Below, one piece after another: positions 27,444-38,210 of a stretch of DNA of 64,000 nt. The DNA comes from Janthinobacterium lividum (GTDB lineage: Bacteria > Pseudomonadota > Gammaproteobacteria > Burkholderiales > Burkholderiaceae_D), in the NCBI RefSeq assembly GCF_023509035.1, contig NZ_CP075583.1, forward strand, positions 1,240,001-1,304,000, in the 5' to 3' direction. The position numbers and the translations under genes are program-made. The notes under the pieces are model-generated. The model was not told where the DNA came from. It saw only the letters and a list, made by a program, of their open reading frames with translations, and did not search any database. Numbering within the stretch: the stretch's first letter is position 1; each line of letters begins with the position of its first letter.

Positions 27444-27854
27444 TCAGTTACCCCGATACGTGGAAAAACCGAAAGGACTGAGCAGCAAGGGAATGTGATA
27501 GTGCTGGTCAGTCTTTTCCACGTGAAATTGCACGGGGATTTCTGGGAAGAAGGTTTCCTGTTTCAGGCGCGCATAGTGCTCGCCTGTTTTAAACACGATG
27601 CGGTAGTCGCCCGCCTGCATGGGCGTCTCGGCCGGATACATGGCCGCGATGCGCCCCTGCGCATTCGTCACGGCGCTGGCCAACTGTTGCCAGCCTTCAC
27701 CTTTCTTTTGCTCCAGGGTTACCGTCACGCCCGCCGTCGGCTGGCCGCTCTGCAAGTCGAGGATGTGCACGCTCAAGGGATTGGCGGCGGCCAGAGCCAT
27801 GCTGGACAGGCTGGCGAAGGCCAGGGCGGCAGCGGTTTTTTTCAGGTAGCTCAT
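27444..27854 (-). CDS. hiuH: 5-hydroxyisourate hydrolase, exported form
   Basis: The enzyme opens 5-hydroxyisourate, the product of urate oxidation. The 136-residue protein has a signal peptide (AALAFASLSSMALAA), so it acts in the periplasm like E. coli HiuH. Family motifs follow: LSVHILDLQSGQPTAGV (catalytic His), an Arg/Lys-containing core, HYHIPLLLSPFGFSTYRG at the C-terminus. The end reads YRGN where the family usually has YRGS. It is 10 bases downstream of the GlcG-like gene and probably in one operon with it, and divergent from the two-component system. Confidence 0.9.
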   Translation of the reverse strand: MSYLKKTAAALAFASLSSMALAAANPLSVHILDLQSGQPTAGVTVTLEQKKGEGWQQLASAVTNAQGRIAAMYPAETPMQAGDYRIVFKTGEHYARLKQETFFPEIPVQFHVEKTDQHYHIPLLLSPFGFSTYRGN

Positions 27855-27864
27855 CGTGTTTCTT

Positions 27865-28359
27865 TCAAGTTGTGGGGAGATCGAGTTCAGGGATGGCGGA
27901 CAGGGCTGCCTGGGCGCAGGCGCGGTCTTGCAGCGCGCCACCGCTGCCAGCGACGCCGATGGCGCCGACCACTTGCCCCTGGGCCATCAACGGCAGGCCA
28001 CCGCCCAGCAGCAACAGTTCCGGCACGGTGGTCAAATTGCGGATGTCCGGATTGCCGCGCGCGGCGACGGCCAGCGTGTAGGTATCGCTTTTGGTGGACA
28101 GGGCGGTGTATGCCTTGCGCCGGCTGGCATCCGTGTTGTGGGGGCCGACGCCATCGGCGCGCTGCACGGCGACGACATTGCCGCCACGGTCCAGTACGGT
28201 GACGACGATGTGCCGGCCTTGCGCCTGGCAAGCGGCCATGGCTGCGTTGGTCAGCTTGTTGGCTGCGGCCAGCGAGAGCTCATCGACCTTGCGCAATTGG
28301 GCGTGGACTGGGCTGGCCAGCAGGCACAGCAGGGTACTGCCGAGTAACAGGGTTTTCAT
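27865..28359 (-). CDS. Exported GlcG/HbpS-family (heme-binding-like) protein
   Basis: The 164-residue product has a signal peptide (LLGSTLLCLLASPVHAQ) and the complete GlcG/HbpS domain: LSLAAANKLTNAAMAACQAQG, VTVLDRGGNVVAVQRADG, DASRRKAYTALSTKS, GGGLPLMAQGQVVGAIGVAG and a C-terminal CAQAAL helix. HbpS binds heme and interacts with a sensor kinase in Streptomyces. Here it is the first gene of a probable two-gene unit with hiuH and is divergent from a sensor kinase operon, so a sensor-accessory role is possible but not shown. Confidence 0.8.
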   Translation of the reverse strand: MKTLLLGSTLLCLLASPVHAQLRKVDELSLAAANKLTNAAMAACQAQGRHIVVTVLDRGGNVVAVQRADGVGPHNTDASRRKAYTALSTKSDTYTLAVAARGNPDIRNLTTVPELLLLGGGLPLMAQGQVVGAIGVAGSGGALQDRACAQAALSAIPELDLPTT

Positions 28360-28425
28360 CTGGCATCCATGGAATAAAGAGGCGCCAGTATGGCCAGTGT
28401 TGCCCTACGCGAAGATGATCGCCGC

Positions 28426-28441
28426 ATGACATTTTTATCAT
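28426..28441. promoter_or_regulatory. Candidate response-regulator box between GlcG-like gene and two-component operon
   Basis: ATGACA-TTTT-TATCAT is a near-perfect inverted repeat (5 of 6 arm positions) in the divergent intergenic space, 56 bases before the regulator start. CusR/HprR-class boxes are AT-rich repeats of similar size. This assignment is inference. Confidence 0.35.
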
Positions 28442-28496
28442 CCGCGGCGGCCTGCGTGCGGCGTAAAATGCTTCAACTTCCCACAAGAAAGCTGCC

Positions 28497-29207
28497 ATGC
28501 GCATCCTGGTAATCGAAGACGAACCCAAGACGGGCGACTATTTGCTGCGTGGCCTGGCCGAGTCCGGCTTTACGGTGAGCTTGGCGCGCAACGGCCGCGA
28601 CGGCTTGCATATGGCCAGCAGCGAGGCGCCCGACTTGATCGTGCTCGACGTCATGCTGCCCATTATGGATGGCTGGCAAGTGCTGCGCGCGCTGCGCCTG
28701 CAAGAGGGCGGCGCGGACGTGCCCGTGATTTTCCTCACGGCGCGTGACGAGGTGCAGGACCGCGTGAAAGGGCTGGAGCTGGGCGCCGACGATTACCTGG
28801 TGAAACCGTTTGCCTTTGCCGAACTGGTGGCGCGCATCCGCACCCTGTTGCGGCGCGGACCGCCGCGCGAAGACGACGTGATCCGCATCGGCGACATGGA
28901 AATCGACGTGATGAAACGCAAGGTCAGCCGGCAAGGCCAGCGCATCACGCTGACGGCGAAAGAATTCGGCTTGCTGCATTTATTGGCGCGGCGCCAGGGA
29001 GAAGTCTTGTCGCGCTCCATCATCGCCTCGCAAGTGTGGGACATCAATTTCGAGAGCGACACCAACGTCATCGACGCGGCCATCCGCCGCCTGCGCAGCA
29101 AGCTCGACGATCCGTTCGAACCCAAGCTGATCCACACCTTGCGGGGCATGGGTTATGTCTGCGAATTGCGCGCGCCTACGGTTCCTGACAACGGCGCTAC
29201 GCAATGA
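28497..29207 (+). CDS. OmpR-family response regulator (CusR/HprR type)
   Basis: The 236-residue regulator has a receiver domain ([12 protein letters not shown], phospho-Asp in [32 protein letters not shown]) and a winged-helix DNA-binding domain ([37 protein letters not shown]). Sequence type is that of the heavy-metal group (CusR, CopR, IrlR, HprR). It overlaps the kinase gene by 4 bases (ATGA). The divergent hiuH gene recalls E. coli, where HprRS (YedWV), a peroxide- and HOCl-responsive pair, sits beside hiuH. Confidence 0.9.
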   Translation: MRILVIEDEPKTGDYLLRGLAESGFTVSLARNGRDGLHMASSEAPDLIVLDVMLPIMDGWQVLRALRLQEGGADVPVIFLTARDEVQDRVKGLELGADDYLVKPFAFAELVARIRTLLRRGPPREDDVIRIGDMEIDVMKRKVSRQGQRITLTAKEFGLLHLLARRQGEVLSRSIIASQVWDINFESDTNVIDAAIRRLRSKLDDPFEPKLIHTLRGMGYVCELRAPTVPDNGATQ

Positions 29208-30604
29208 AGCTGGCGCAACTCCGCCGCTCGTTGACCCTGCGCGTCACGCTCGTGTTCGTGCTGATCGTGGCACTCGTGTCGGCCGGGCTGGGCATGCATT
29301 TGTACCGTTCCTTCGTCGCGGAAATCGAGCGCCGCGACGACATTTTGTTGCTGGGAAAACTGCGGCAGATCCAGCAGCTGCTGGGCAATGCGGGCACCCT
29401 CGATATCATCCGCGAGCGGCCCCAGTATTTCCGCGACACCATGAGCGGGCAGGAAAATTCCTTGGTCCGCATCGTGCGCGCCGATGGCACGCGTTTGATC
29501 GATGTCAATCCGAACGGCGAGACGGTGGCGCATCCTGTGCCCGTGGCCGTTGATGCGCCCGTGACGGACAGCGCCATCGTCAGCTGGACCAGCCGCGACG
29601 GCTATCCGGCCAGAGTCGTGGCGGCCAGCGCGCGCATCGGCGACCCGGCGCAGATGGCCGACATTTCCGTCGCCCGGGTCTACGGCGACCGCACAGCCAT
29701 GTTTGCCGCTTACCGCTGGCAGATCGTCGTGTCCGTCGCCGTCAGTGCGCTGGTGGCGGCGCTATTGTCGAGCGTGATGCTGCTGCGGGGATTGCGGCCG
29801 CTGCGCAATATCGCCGCCCATGCGGCCCTGGTGCGGTTAGGCAAGCTGGAGCAGCAACTCGATGTGCGCGGCGCGCCGACGGAGCTCCTGCCTTTGATCC
29901 AGGCGTTGAACGCCATGCTGGCGCGGCTGCAGGAAGGGTATGCGCGGCTGTCGCAATTTTCCGCCGACCTGGCGCATGAATTCCGCACGCCCGTCACCAA
30001 TTTGCTGGGCCAAAGCCAGGTCATGCTGGCCCGTCCCCGCAGTGCGCACGAGTATGAACAGCTGGTGTCGTCGAATGTGGAAGAGCTGGAACGGTTGTCG
30101 CGCATGATCGACAGCATGCTGTTTTTGGCGCGGGCGCAGCAGGATGAGATGGTCCTGATTAAGCAAGCCTTGCCCGTGCAGGACGAGTTCTTGCGCCTGG
30201 CCGATTTCTTTGAAGGCCTGGCCGAAGAGCGGGGGCTGGCGCTGGCTTGCCACGGCAGCGGCGCAGTGACGGCCGAGCCGCAACTGCTGCGCCGCGCGCT
30301 GGGCAATCTGCTGTCGAATGCGATACGCCATGCGGCGCCGGGCAGCACGATTTTATTGCGCTCGCATGCGACAAACGTGGGTGTGGAATTGAGCGTGAGC
30401 AACCTCGGTTCCGCCATCCCCGCGCGCCACTTGCCCCACCTGTTCGAGCGCTTCTATCGCGCCGACCCGGCCCGCAGCGATTCTGCCGCTTCCACAGGCC
30501 TGGGCCTGGCCATCGTCACGGCCATCATGCAGTTGCATGGCGGCAGCGCGACGGTCGCGTCCGACGCGGCCGCCACGACGTTTACCCTTGTTTTCCCTGT
30601 TTAG
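29204..30604 (+). CDS. Heavy-metal-type sensor histidine kinase (CusS/HprS type)
   Basis: The 466-residue kinase has two membrane helices ([23 protein letters not shown] near residue 20 and [19 protein letters not shown] near 175) flanking a periplasmic sensor, then HAMP, the HisKA box [19 protein letters not shown], and an ATPase domain (N box [31 protein letters not shown]). Its layout matches CusS/HprS kinases for metal or oxidant sensing. It overlaps the regulator start by ATGA, and its stop overlaps by 4 bases the stop of the convergent helicase gene. Confidence 0.9.
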   Translation: MKLAQLRRSLTLRVTLVFVLIVALVSAGLGMHLYRSFVAEIERRDDILLLGKLRQIQQLLGNAGTLDIIRERPQYFRDTMSGQENSLVRIVRADGTRLIDVNPNGETVAHPVPVAVDAPVTDSAIVSWTSRDGYPARVVAASARIGDPAQMADISVARVYGDRTAMFAAYRWQIVVSVAVSALVAALLSSVMLLRGLRPLRNIAAHAALVRLGKLEQQLDVRGAPTELLPLIQALNAMLARLQEGYARLSQFSADLAHEFRTPVTNLLGQSQVMLARPRSAHEYEQLVSSNVEELERLSRMIDSMLFLARAQQDEMVLIKQALPVQDEFLRLADFFEGLAEERGLALACHGSGAVTAEPQLLRRALGNLLSNAIRHAAPGSTILLRSHATNVGVELSVSNLGSAIPARHLPHLFERFYRADPARSDSAASTGLGLAIVTAIMQLHGGSATVASDAAATTFTLVFPV

Positions 30605-33600
30605 CCCATCTCTATCAGGAACTCATGCATGCCCGTATGCGGCAATTGCGCGCAGGCAGGCGCAAAGTGCGGCAATTGGCCCCACAGCAGCGGATTGCCG
30701 ACGATGTACACATGATGCTGCGCGCGCGTGAGTGCCACGTTGAGCAGGTTCGGCGTACTGGCCGCCCATTGCGCCGCGCCGGCCGTGCTGTCGTCGGCGC
30801 CGAGGACCAGCATCACCACGCTTTGCTCCTTGCCCTGGAAGGTGTGCACGGTGCCCACCATCTGGCTGCTCCACTGGCGCAATTCACGCGCCGTCGGCGC
30901 CTTGCCGTAGCCTAGGCGGCGGTCCCAGTCCATATCGACGATGCGCGCGCGCAATTCCTTGCGCACGGCCTTGAACGGCGTAATCACATACATGTCGGGC
31001 AGCTTGCCGTCGCGGCGATACAGTTTCAGCAGCACTTCCAGCACGAAATCGAGCTGCACGGGCACCACCTGCTTGTAGCTGACGGGGCCGGCGGCGTCGA
31101 TCCAGCAGCTGGGGCCCCGCGTGAGGCCCCGTGCGCCGGCCGGCGGCGTGCGTTCGCTCAAACCGTAGACCATCTTGTCTTCATAGGCGATGCCGTTGGC
31201 CAGCGAGAACATCGGTTCCACGCAGCGGCGGTGCACGCGCAAGGGACTGCCTATCCACAGCGGCTGTGCGCTATTGGCGCCGACCAGCGCGCCATAGCGG
31301 TTGGCCTTGTCGGCCAGCGTCTGCACGGAAACGGACGTTGGCGCGTAACTGCCATCCTGCGTGTGCGGCGACAGGGCAGACAAGGTTTGCACGAGGCGGC
31401 CCGGTACCGTGAATACGGGTTCGATCTGCAGCGGGTCGCCCACGACGATGGCACGCTTGGCGCGCCATAGGCTGCCCAGCGCCGCTTGCGGCACGGCCTG
31501 GCCCGCTTCATCGATGAACAGCCAGCCCAGCGACTCGGGACCCATGCCCTGGAACTGGCGCGCGAACGAGGCGAACGTGGTCGACACGACAGGCACCACC
31601 ATGAACAGGCTGTGCCACACCATGGCGATATGCGACTGGTCATAGGCGCGCTTGTTTTTCAGCAATTTCGACACGGCCAGCAAGTTGCCGCCAAAGCCGG
31701 GTCCGCCTTTTTTGCTACTTCCGCTAGCCACGCTTCGTGCAGCGCCAGGGCCTTGGCGAACAGGCGCGAGCGCAAGCGTGCCAGGGCCGGCTCATGCCAC
31801 AGGCCGGCTATCTGCAGCGCGTCCCCGTCCAGCTCGTCCAGGGTCGCCGGCGCGATAATGGTCGGGAAACGCATGCGCGCGCGGCGCAGCAGTTCCGTGC
31901 TGTCATCCCATTCGCGCTGGCGCGACTGCGCCGTGCGCAGGGCGATGTGCAAGCTGTTGCGGGCGCGCTCGCAGCGCGGCTCCAACTCGCCTTTCAGCAG
32001 CAGCTTGATGGCCGATACGTCGCGCGCGGCCTGGCGCTGCGCCTCGGCGTTGGCGACGACGGCGTCCTTGTAGGCGCGCGCCGGTGCCGTACGGAACAAG
32101 CGGGCGAAAAAGCCGGGCTGCGTCAGCGCCACCAGGCGTTCTTCTTCCAGCAATTCCTTTTTGCTGGCGAGCAGGGTGTCCTGCTGCGCCAGCGCGCCGG
32201 ACAGGGCGCCGTTGGCCGCATCCATCTCTTGCTCGGCAGCAATCAGCGCCTGCTGGCTGGCCTGGATGAAATCTTCTTCCGTACAGGTGCCCACGGCTTG
32301 CCACAGGGCCGCGTAATGGGCGTGCTCGGCCAGGGCTTTTTCCACCACATGTTCCGTCTCGCGAAACTCGCGCGCCGCCTGGGCGAAGCTGACGCCTTGG
32401 TAGCTGGCCAGCCATTGGCGGATATTTTGCGCGTTCGGCGTCTTGCGCGCCGTGGTTTTATCCCAGTCATCGTCATAAAAATTGCTGACGAAGCGGCGGC
32501 GGTTGGCGTTGTTGCCCAGTGCACAGGACATCAAGCCCCATGGCGCTTCCGTCTCGCCCAGGGCGCGGTTGGCGCCATTGCCGTCGGCCACGACCCGGCG
32601 CGCCACGCTTTCGAAATAGCGCGTGCGCGCCCATTCCTTGCCCAGTTGCTTGGGCTTAGGTAAATCACCGGAAATGTTTTCCACGGCCGCATTGTTGGAC
32701 GAGGCGACGACCATTTCAAAGCCCGTCAGTTCCGGGCGCAAGCGGGCAATCGTGATGGGGTCGCGCACGCCTTCGAAGGCGACGGCCACTTTGCCGATGA
32801 AGGCGTCGCCGGCGCGGTCCAGGCAGGACAGCACGCTGGCGCGGCGCACGATATTGTCGGCGAACAATTCGCGCAGCAAGGTCGTCTTGCCCGTGCCGGG
32901 CGGGCCGTTGACGGAAAAGATGCCCCGCTCGCTCAAGCCCGTGCGCGCGCCGTGGATGGCGAACTGCTGCATCAGGCTCATGGCGTAGCTGGCGTCTTCC
33001 AGCCAGTGTCCCCGGTTCATATTGGCGGGATTGAGCATGGCGGCCAGCGCCTGGCGTCCGGCGGGGCTGTACAGGTCGATGCGTTCATCCTGCGCCAGCG
33101 GCGTTAAATAGGCGGCGACCGTCGCCGGCAGCTTGCCGCCACGCAAGGCGCGGATGATCTGTTCCAGGTCATCGAGGTAAAAACTGTTGAGGATATCGAT
33201 GCTTGGCTCCACCGCGTCGCCAAAGTCCAGGCTGCGGTTCTGGCTGGCTTCCGCCAAGTCGGCGTCCGCCACGGCGGCGCGTTTCTTGCGCGTGCGCAAT
33301 TCCAGCACGGCCAGCGGCTGGCCGGCCGATGGGTGGAAACCGGCCCAGTCGCGCAGCAGGTCGGCCAGGGCCGCGATTTCCATGCCGGACAGGGGCGCCG
33401 AGACATTGCCCGCTTCGTCCGTCACTTGCTGCGGGGCGCGGGCAGCGGCGAAGTTGCGCAAGCTGTCTTGCAGCGCCAGCTGGCTGTCGCTGAAGGCATC
33501 CAGGCTCAGGCCTGACCAGTCCGGCGTACGGGCGCGGCCCAGCGCCCACGGCAAGGTCGACACGGACACGGGATCGAACTGCGGCTCGCCCAGCGCATTG

Positions 33601-33938
33601 AGGTTCAGGCGGGCAAAGCACGAGCGTCCCAGCAGTTCTGTTTTTTCTGTTTCGGCAATGTTTTCCGGGCCGTTGGCCGGCGGACTAGCCTTGTTGATTT
33701 CGGCCTTGTCGAACACGCCGAGGAACAGCGCGAAGCCGTCGATTTCGCGGTCGGACGGCACTTGCCATTGCGTGGCGAACTGCAGCGGCAATTGCGCCAG
33801 CTGTTCGCGGTGCAGGAGACGCACGGTGGACTGGTCTTCAACGTCCGTGATTTGATTCAGGTCAAACGGGATAAAGAATTCGATCTTGTGCCAATACTCC
33901 AGGATAGCCAGGAGGCGCTGCTGTTCTGCCTGATTCAT
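30601..33938 (-). CDS. UPF1/DNA2-like superfamily 1 helicase (frameshifted in a T run)
   Basis: The product (about 1112 residues) has an N-terminal region of about 370 residues without known motifs, then an AAA-type SF1B helicase: Walker A NGPPGTGKTTLLREL, a long insertion with coiled coil around residues 570-750, Walker B LFIDEAGQAVP, and C-terminal motifs GTVHTFQGKEQSVVML and LLNVALTRAQHHVYI. The frame breaks at 31708-31713: six T on the plus strand where seven would read EVAKKGGPGFGGNLLAVSK and join both parts. Similar large AAA proteins occur in many bacteria, some next to defence genes; the role is unknown. ATG 33938 (MNQAEQQR) is used. Confidence 0.85.
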
Positions 33939-34051
33939 GATGACCAATATTTTGTAAAGCGAGCGAGGATTGTAAAGCGTATGCGCGCTGCACGTTTTGC
34001 ACTTTTGTCTATTGCGCGGGCTTTGCCGCAAAAAAAGTGCTGTTTGCAGAC

Positions 34052-34087
34052 GAAAAAAAGCCAGGCAGCAACTTCCTGCCTGGCTTT
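34052..34087 (-). terminator. Terminator after chemoreceptor gene
   Basis: Arms AAAGCCAGGCAG (057-068 of the 34 kb block) and CTGCCTGGCTTT (076-087) are perfect, with a 7-base loop and seven A on the plus strand giving the U tract on the minus strand. The receptor stop is 25 bases away. Confidence 0.9.
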
Positions 34088-34112
34088 CCTGTTGGGAGGA
34101 CGTTGCTATTGG

Positions 34113-35819
34113 TTAAAACTCTTCCCATTCGCTTTCCGCAGCCGCATTGCTGCGGCGTGCCGGCGCGGCCGCGACGGCCTTGCGTGCAGGTGCGGGCTTG
34201 GCCGCGGGGCGTGCGATGGCTGCCGCTGCTGGTGCTGCGCGCATAGGAGTCAGCTTGGGTGCGCTGGCAATATTGTTGCCAGTCTTAAAGAAGCCCACCA
34301 CGTGCGCCAGTTCGCCCGCCTGCTCTTGCATGCTTTGCGAGGCGGCCGCCGCTTCTTCCACCAGGGCCGCGTTTTGCTGCGTCACTTCATCCATCTGGGC
34401 AATGGCCATGTTGATCTGCTCGATGCCGATGGTTTGCTCGTGCGTGGCGGAGGTAATCTCGCCCATGATATCGGTCACGCGCACGATGCTGTCGACGATG
34501 TCGCCCATGGTCTGGCCCGCTTCATTGACGAGGCGCGAACCCGTGTCCACGTTGGCGACGGACGCGGCGATTAATTCCTTGATTTCCTTGGCCGCCGAGG
34601 CCGAGCGGTGCGCCAGGTTGCGCACTTCCGTTGCCACCACGGCGAAGCCGCGGCCCTGTTCGCCGGCGCGCGCCGCTTCCACGGCCGCATTCAGGGCCAG
34701 GATATTTGTCTGGAAGGCGATGCCGTCGATGACGCCGATGATGTCGACGATTTTCTTCGACGACGCGTTGATGGTGCCCATGGTGTCGACCACTTGCGAG
34801 ACGATGCTGCCGCCGCGTACGGCCACTTCCGACGCGCTTTTCGCCAGCTGGTTCGCCTGGCGCGCATTGTCCGCGTTCTGTTTCACGGTCGAGGTCAGCT
34901 CTTCCATGGCCGACGCCGTTTCTTCCAGCGAACTGGCTTGCTCTTCCGTGCGGGATGACAGGTCGAGATTGCCGGCGGCAATTTCGCTCGATGCCGTGGA
35001 GATCGCATCCGTGCCGCTGCGCACTTGCGCCACCACGCCCAGCAAGCTGGTGTTCATGGCTTTCAGGGCGCCCAGCAGGCGGCCCGTTTCATCGCTGGAA
35101 TTGACGACGATGTGCGACGACAAATCGCCCGAGGCCACGGTTTCCGCCACGGCCACGGCTGCATTGATGGGATGGGTGATCGAGCGCGTGATGATCCAGG
35201 CAACAAAAGCGCCCAGCAGCACGGCCACGCTGCCCAGGGCAATCATGGAGGCGCGCGCGCTCGTGCTCAGCGTTTCGGCGTCTGTTGCCGCCTGCGCCGC
35301 CTGCTGCGCTTCATAGGCGACCAAGCTGTCGAGCGCGCCCAGCACGATCTTCAGGCTGGGTGCCGCCTGCTGCGTCAAAAAGGCGATCGCCTCTTCCGTT
35401 TGTCCTGCATTGCGCAGCTCGATGACCTTGTTGTTCAGCGGCGCGCCCGATTTCAGGGCGGCGTCCAGTTCGGCCATCAGCGCCGTTTCCTTGTCCGTCG
35501 AGATTTTCTTTTGCAAGGTTTCCTTGGCGGCGCCGTATTTCTTGCGCGCTTCGCCAATCTTTGCCAGTTCCGCCTGCACCAGCGCTTCCGTCGGCGCCAC
35601 CACAATGCTGGTGATCGCCAGGGTAATGTTGCGCACGTTGTCGCTCATGGTATTGGCGGCCGCCATCTTGACGTTCTTGTCGGCCACGATGTCATGCGTG
35701 CGTGCGCTCAGTTGCCCCATGGAGTACAGGCCGACGAGCAAGACGGCCACCAGCAGGCCGAGGACGACAGCAAACCCGATCCCGAGCCGGGTGCCGATTT
35801 TGAATTGTGTGAGTGACAT
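34113..35819 (-). CDS. Methyl-accepting chemotaxis protein (four-helix sensor, EWEEF tail)
   Basis: The 568-residue receptor starts with a membrane helix ([20 protein letters not shown]), has a periplasmic four-helix bundle with a repeated Ala/Gln/Glu pattern, a second helix near residue 190 ([14 protein letters not shown]), HAMP, and the signalling hairpin with [18 protein letters not shown]. It ends in SEWEEF after a flexible Ala/Pro-rich linker. Such C-terminal pentapeptides bind CheR/CheB in other bacteria (NWETF in E. coli). ATG 35819 follows a weak ribosome-binding site; upstream extension lacks conserved sequence. Confidence 0.9.
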   Translation of the reverse strand: MSLTQFKIGTRLGIGFAVVLGLLVAVLLVGLYSMGQLSARTHDIVADKNVKMAAANTMSDNVRNITLAITSIVVAPTEALVQAELAKIGEARKKYGAAKETLQKKISTDKETALMAELDAALKSGAPLNNKVIELRNAGQTEEAIAFLTQQAAPSLKIVLGALDSLVAYEAQQAAQAATDAETLSTSARASMIALGSVAVLLGAFVAWIITRSITHPINAAVAVAETVASGDLSSHIVVNSSDETGRLLGALKAMNTSLLGVVAQVRSGTDAISTASSEIAAGNLDLSSRTEEQASSLEETASAMEELTSTVKQNADNARQANQLAKSASEVAVRGGSIVSQVVDTMGTINASSKKIVDIIGVIDGIAFQTNILALNAAVEAARAGEQGRGFAVVATEVRNLAHRSASAAKEIKELIAASVANVDTGSRLVNEAGQTMGDIVDSIVRVTDIMGEITSATHEQTIGIEQINMAIAQMDEVTQQNAALVEEAAAASQSMQEQAGELAHVVGFFKTGNNIASAPKLTPMRAAPAAAAIARPAAKPAPARKAVAAAPARRSNAAAESEWEEF

Positions 35820-36026
35820 GATTGCTTTCGTGGTGCGGAAGTGAGGGAAAACGTCGACAGGCCAAGAGTACGGGTTTGTACGTAGCATCAGCCAGCCTGT
35901 AATTGTTCCTCAAAATTTCGCACTGCAATACAAAAACTTGTATCAAGTCGGCAAAAAGTTAAAAAATTGGTAGCAAATCAAATAAGTTGTCGTGTGGAAA
36001 CAACGAGCGCGGTGCTGGATGCGGGT

Positions 36027-36917
36027 TCAGCTTTCTGCAAACACGTGCGTGGACAAAAAGTCGATGAAGGCGCGCAGTTTCGGCGTCAGGTGGCGGCTGC
36101 TGGGCCACAGGATGCGAAAGGCGCCGTTGTGCTGGCGGTGCGCGTCAAGTACCGGCCGCAATCGGCCCGCCGCGAGCGACGCGCGTACGGCAAAGTCGGG
36201 CAGGGCGGCGATGCCCAGGCCGCTTTCGGCAAAGTGCAGCAAGGTGTCGACATTGTTGCAGTTCAGTAGCGCCGGCAAGCCGGCCGCCTGCAGGGCTGGC
36301 CATTCGGCCAAAGGCCAGGCCTCGACCTTGCCGCTGCTGGGAAATTTGTATAGCAAACAAGTGTGCTGTACCAGGTCGGCGGGCAAGGTTGGTGTGCCAT
36401 GCTGTGCCAGGTAGGCGGGCGCGGCCACCAGTTGCAGCTGAAACTGGCCCAGCTGGCGGCTCATCAAACGGCTGTCGGCACTTTCGCCCGCGCGCACCAC
36501 GGCGTCGTAACCTTCCTCAATCACGTCGACCCGGCGGTCGCTGAAATCCAGGTCGAGCTCCACCAGTGGATACGCGCGCGCAAACGCGGCCAGCACGGGA
36601 TTGAGCAGGCTGCCCACCTGCGGCAGGCTGACGCGCAGCCGGCCTTGTGGCGTGCTCTTGCTGCTGGATAATTCCTGCTCGGCTGCTTCAATTTCGCCCA
36701 GGATACGCCGGCAGCGCTCGAGAAATACCGTGCCTTCGCTGGTCAGTGCGATGCTGCGCGTGCTGCGGTGAAACAGGCGCACTCCCAGGCGCTCTTCCAG
36801 CCGCGCGATGCTCTTCCCCACGGCCGAGGCGGAAATGCCGAGCACCCTGCCTGCCGCCACGAAGCTGCGCATTTCCGCCGCCTGCACGAAGGCGGTGAAT
36901 CCCGCCAGGTTATCCAT
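36027..36917 (-). CDS. LysR-family transcriptional regulator
   Basis: The 296-residue protein has an N-terminal winged helix-turn-helix (MDNLAGFTAFVQAAEMRSFVAAGRVLGIS, then AVGKSIARLEERLGVRLFHRSTR) and a periplasmic-binding-like sensor domain. It belongs to the CrgA/AaeR-type group. It is divergent from the serine hydrolase-MFS pair, and the 111-base gap between starts is where it would bind, so control of that pair is likely. ATG 36917 is chosen because the HTH begins there; an upstream start would add a non-conserved stretch. Confidence 0.9.
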   Translation of the reverse strand: MDNLAGFTAFVQAAEMRSFVAAGRVLGISASAVGKSIARLEERLGVRLFHRSTRSIALTSEGTVFLERCRRILGEIEAAEQELSSSKSTPQGRLRVSLPQVGSLLNPVLAAFARAYPLVELDLDFSDRRVDVIEEGYDAVVRAGESADSRLMSRQLGQFQLQLVAAPAYLAQHGTPTLPADLVQHTCLLYKFPSSGKVEAWPLAEWPALQAAGLPALLNCNNVDTLLHFAESGLGIAALPDFAVRASLAAGRLRPVLDAHRQHNGAFRILWPSSRHLTPKLRAFIDFLSTHVFAES

Positions 36918-37028
36918 TCTTCCCTTTGATTGCGGATGCAAACGTCCGCACAAAAAGAAACTATAGCCCATTTTTCTTTTATCGCGCCTGCCTTACCTTG
37001 AAAGCCTGATCATTTGAAAGGCTTTGCC

Positions 37029-38210
37029 ATGACTAGCAACTTCTCTCCTGCGGCTCTGTCCGCCCGCATCGATCCCCTGCTGGACGCCGTGTTGCAGCAG
37101 CAGCGCCTGGTGGGCGCCGTGGTGCTGGTGCGCCAGCGTGGCCAGGACGTGTACCGCCGCGCGGCCGGCTACCTGGACCGCGAAGCGGGCAGGCCCATGC
37201 GTGAAGACGCCGTCTTCCGCCTCGCATCCGTCAGCAAGCCCATCGTATCCACAGCCGCGCTGGCGCTGGTGGGGCAAGGCCGGCTGGGGCTGGACGACCT
37301 GGTGACGCGCTGGCTGCCGTATTTTGCGCCGCGCCAGCCGGACGGCGCCGTGGCGGCGATGACCGTGCGGCATTTGCTCACGCACACGGCCGGGCTTGAC
37401 TATGGTTTTTTCCAGCCGCCGGGCGGCGCGTATGCGCGGGCGGGGGTGTCCGACGGCATGGATGCGTCGCCAATGACCTTGGAGGAAAACTTGCGCCGCC
37501 TGGCCACGGTGCCGCTGGCGTATGCGCCCGGCGAGCGCTGGGCGTATTCGATCGCCACCGATGTGCTGGGCGCCGTCATCGAGCAAGCGGCTGGTATGCC
37601 GCTGGCGCAGGCCGTGGAACACCTGGTGACGGCGCCGCTGGCCATGCGCGCCACGGGCTTTTTGGCCACCGATCCGGCGCGCCTGGCCATCGCCTATGCG
37701 GACCGTGCAGCGGGAGAGTCCCGGCCGCGCCGCTTGCAGGACGAAGGCGAAGACCATCTGCCGTTTCTCGACGGCATGGCAGGTTTTACCTTGTCGCCGG
37801 CGCGCGCCCGCGATGCACAAGCGTATCCGTCCGGTGGCGCCGGCCTGGTTGGTTCCGCCCCTGACTTCATGCGTCTGCTGGAAACCCTGCGCCTGGGCGG
37901 CGCGCCCCTGTTGCCAGCCGGCCTGGCGCGCCAGATGGGCGAAAGCCAGACGGGCAGCTTCGATTTGCCGTTCTGGCCAGGCCGTGGCTTTGGACTGGGG
38001 TTTACCGTATTGACGGACCCGCTTTCCGCTGCCACGCCGGAATCCGCGGGCAGCTGGCGCATGGGCGGCACGTATGGCCACTCATGGTTTGTTGACCCTG
38101 CGCAAGAGCTGTCCGTGGTGGCGTTCACGAATACAGCATTGGAAGGCATGGCGGGGCCGTTCGTGATGGAACTGTGCCAGGCGGTGTATGGCGTCAAGGA
38201 AATGCCATGA
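37029..38210 (+). CDS. Serine hydrolase (class C beta-lactamase-like)
   Basis: The 393-residue protein has the SxxK motif as SVSK near residue 67, the second motif Tyr-Ser in RWAYSIATDVLG (YSI in place of the usual YSN), and HSW followed by LSVVAFTNT near the C-terminus where KTG-like residues are expected (GGTYGHSWFVDP). No signal peptide is seen, so it may be cytosolic, as in the EstB esterase group. Substrate is unknown, and an esterase is more likely than a beta-lactamase. It overlaps the MFS gene by ATGA, and the pair is divergent from a LysR regulator. A TTG start 15 bases upstream is possible. Confidence 0.82.
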   Translation: MTSNFSPAALSARIDPLLDAVLQQQRLVGAVVLVRQRGQDVYRRAAGYLDREAGRPMREDAVFRLASVSKPIVSTAALALVGQGRLGLDDLVTRWLPYFAPRQPDGAVAAMTVRHLLTHTAGLDYGFFQPPGGAYARAGVSDGMDASPMTLEENLRRLATVPLAYAPGERWAYSIATDVLGAVIEQAAGMPLAQAVEHLVTAPLAMRATGFLATDPARLAIAYADRAAGESRPRRLQDEGEDHLPFLDGMAGFTLSPARARDAQAYPSGGAGLVGSAPDFMRLLETLRLGGAPLLPAGLARQMGESQTGSFDLPFWPGRGFGLGFTVLTDPLSAATPESAGSWRMGGTYGHSWFVDPAQELSVVAFTNTALEGMAGPFVMELCQAVYGVKEMP

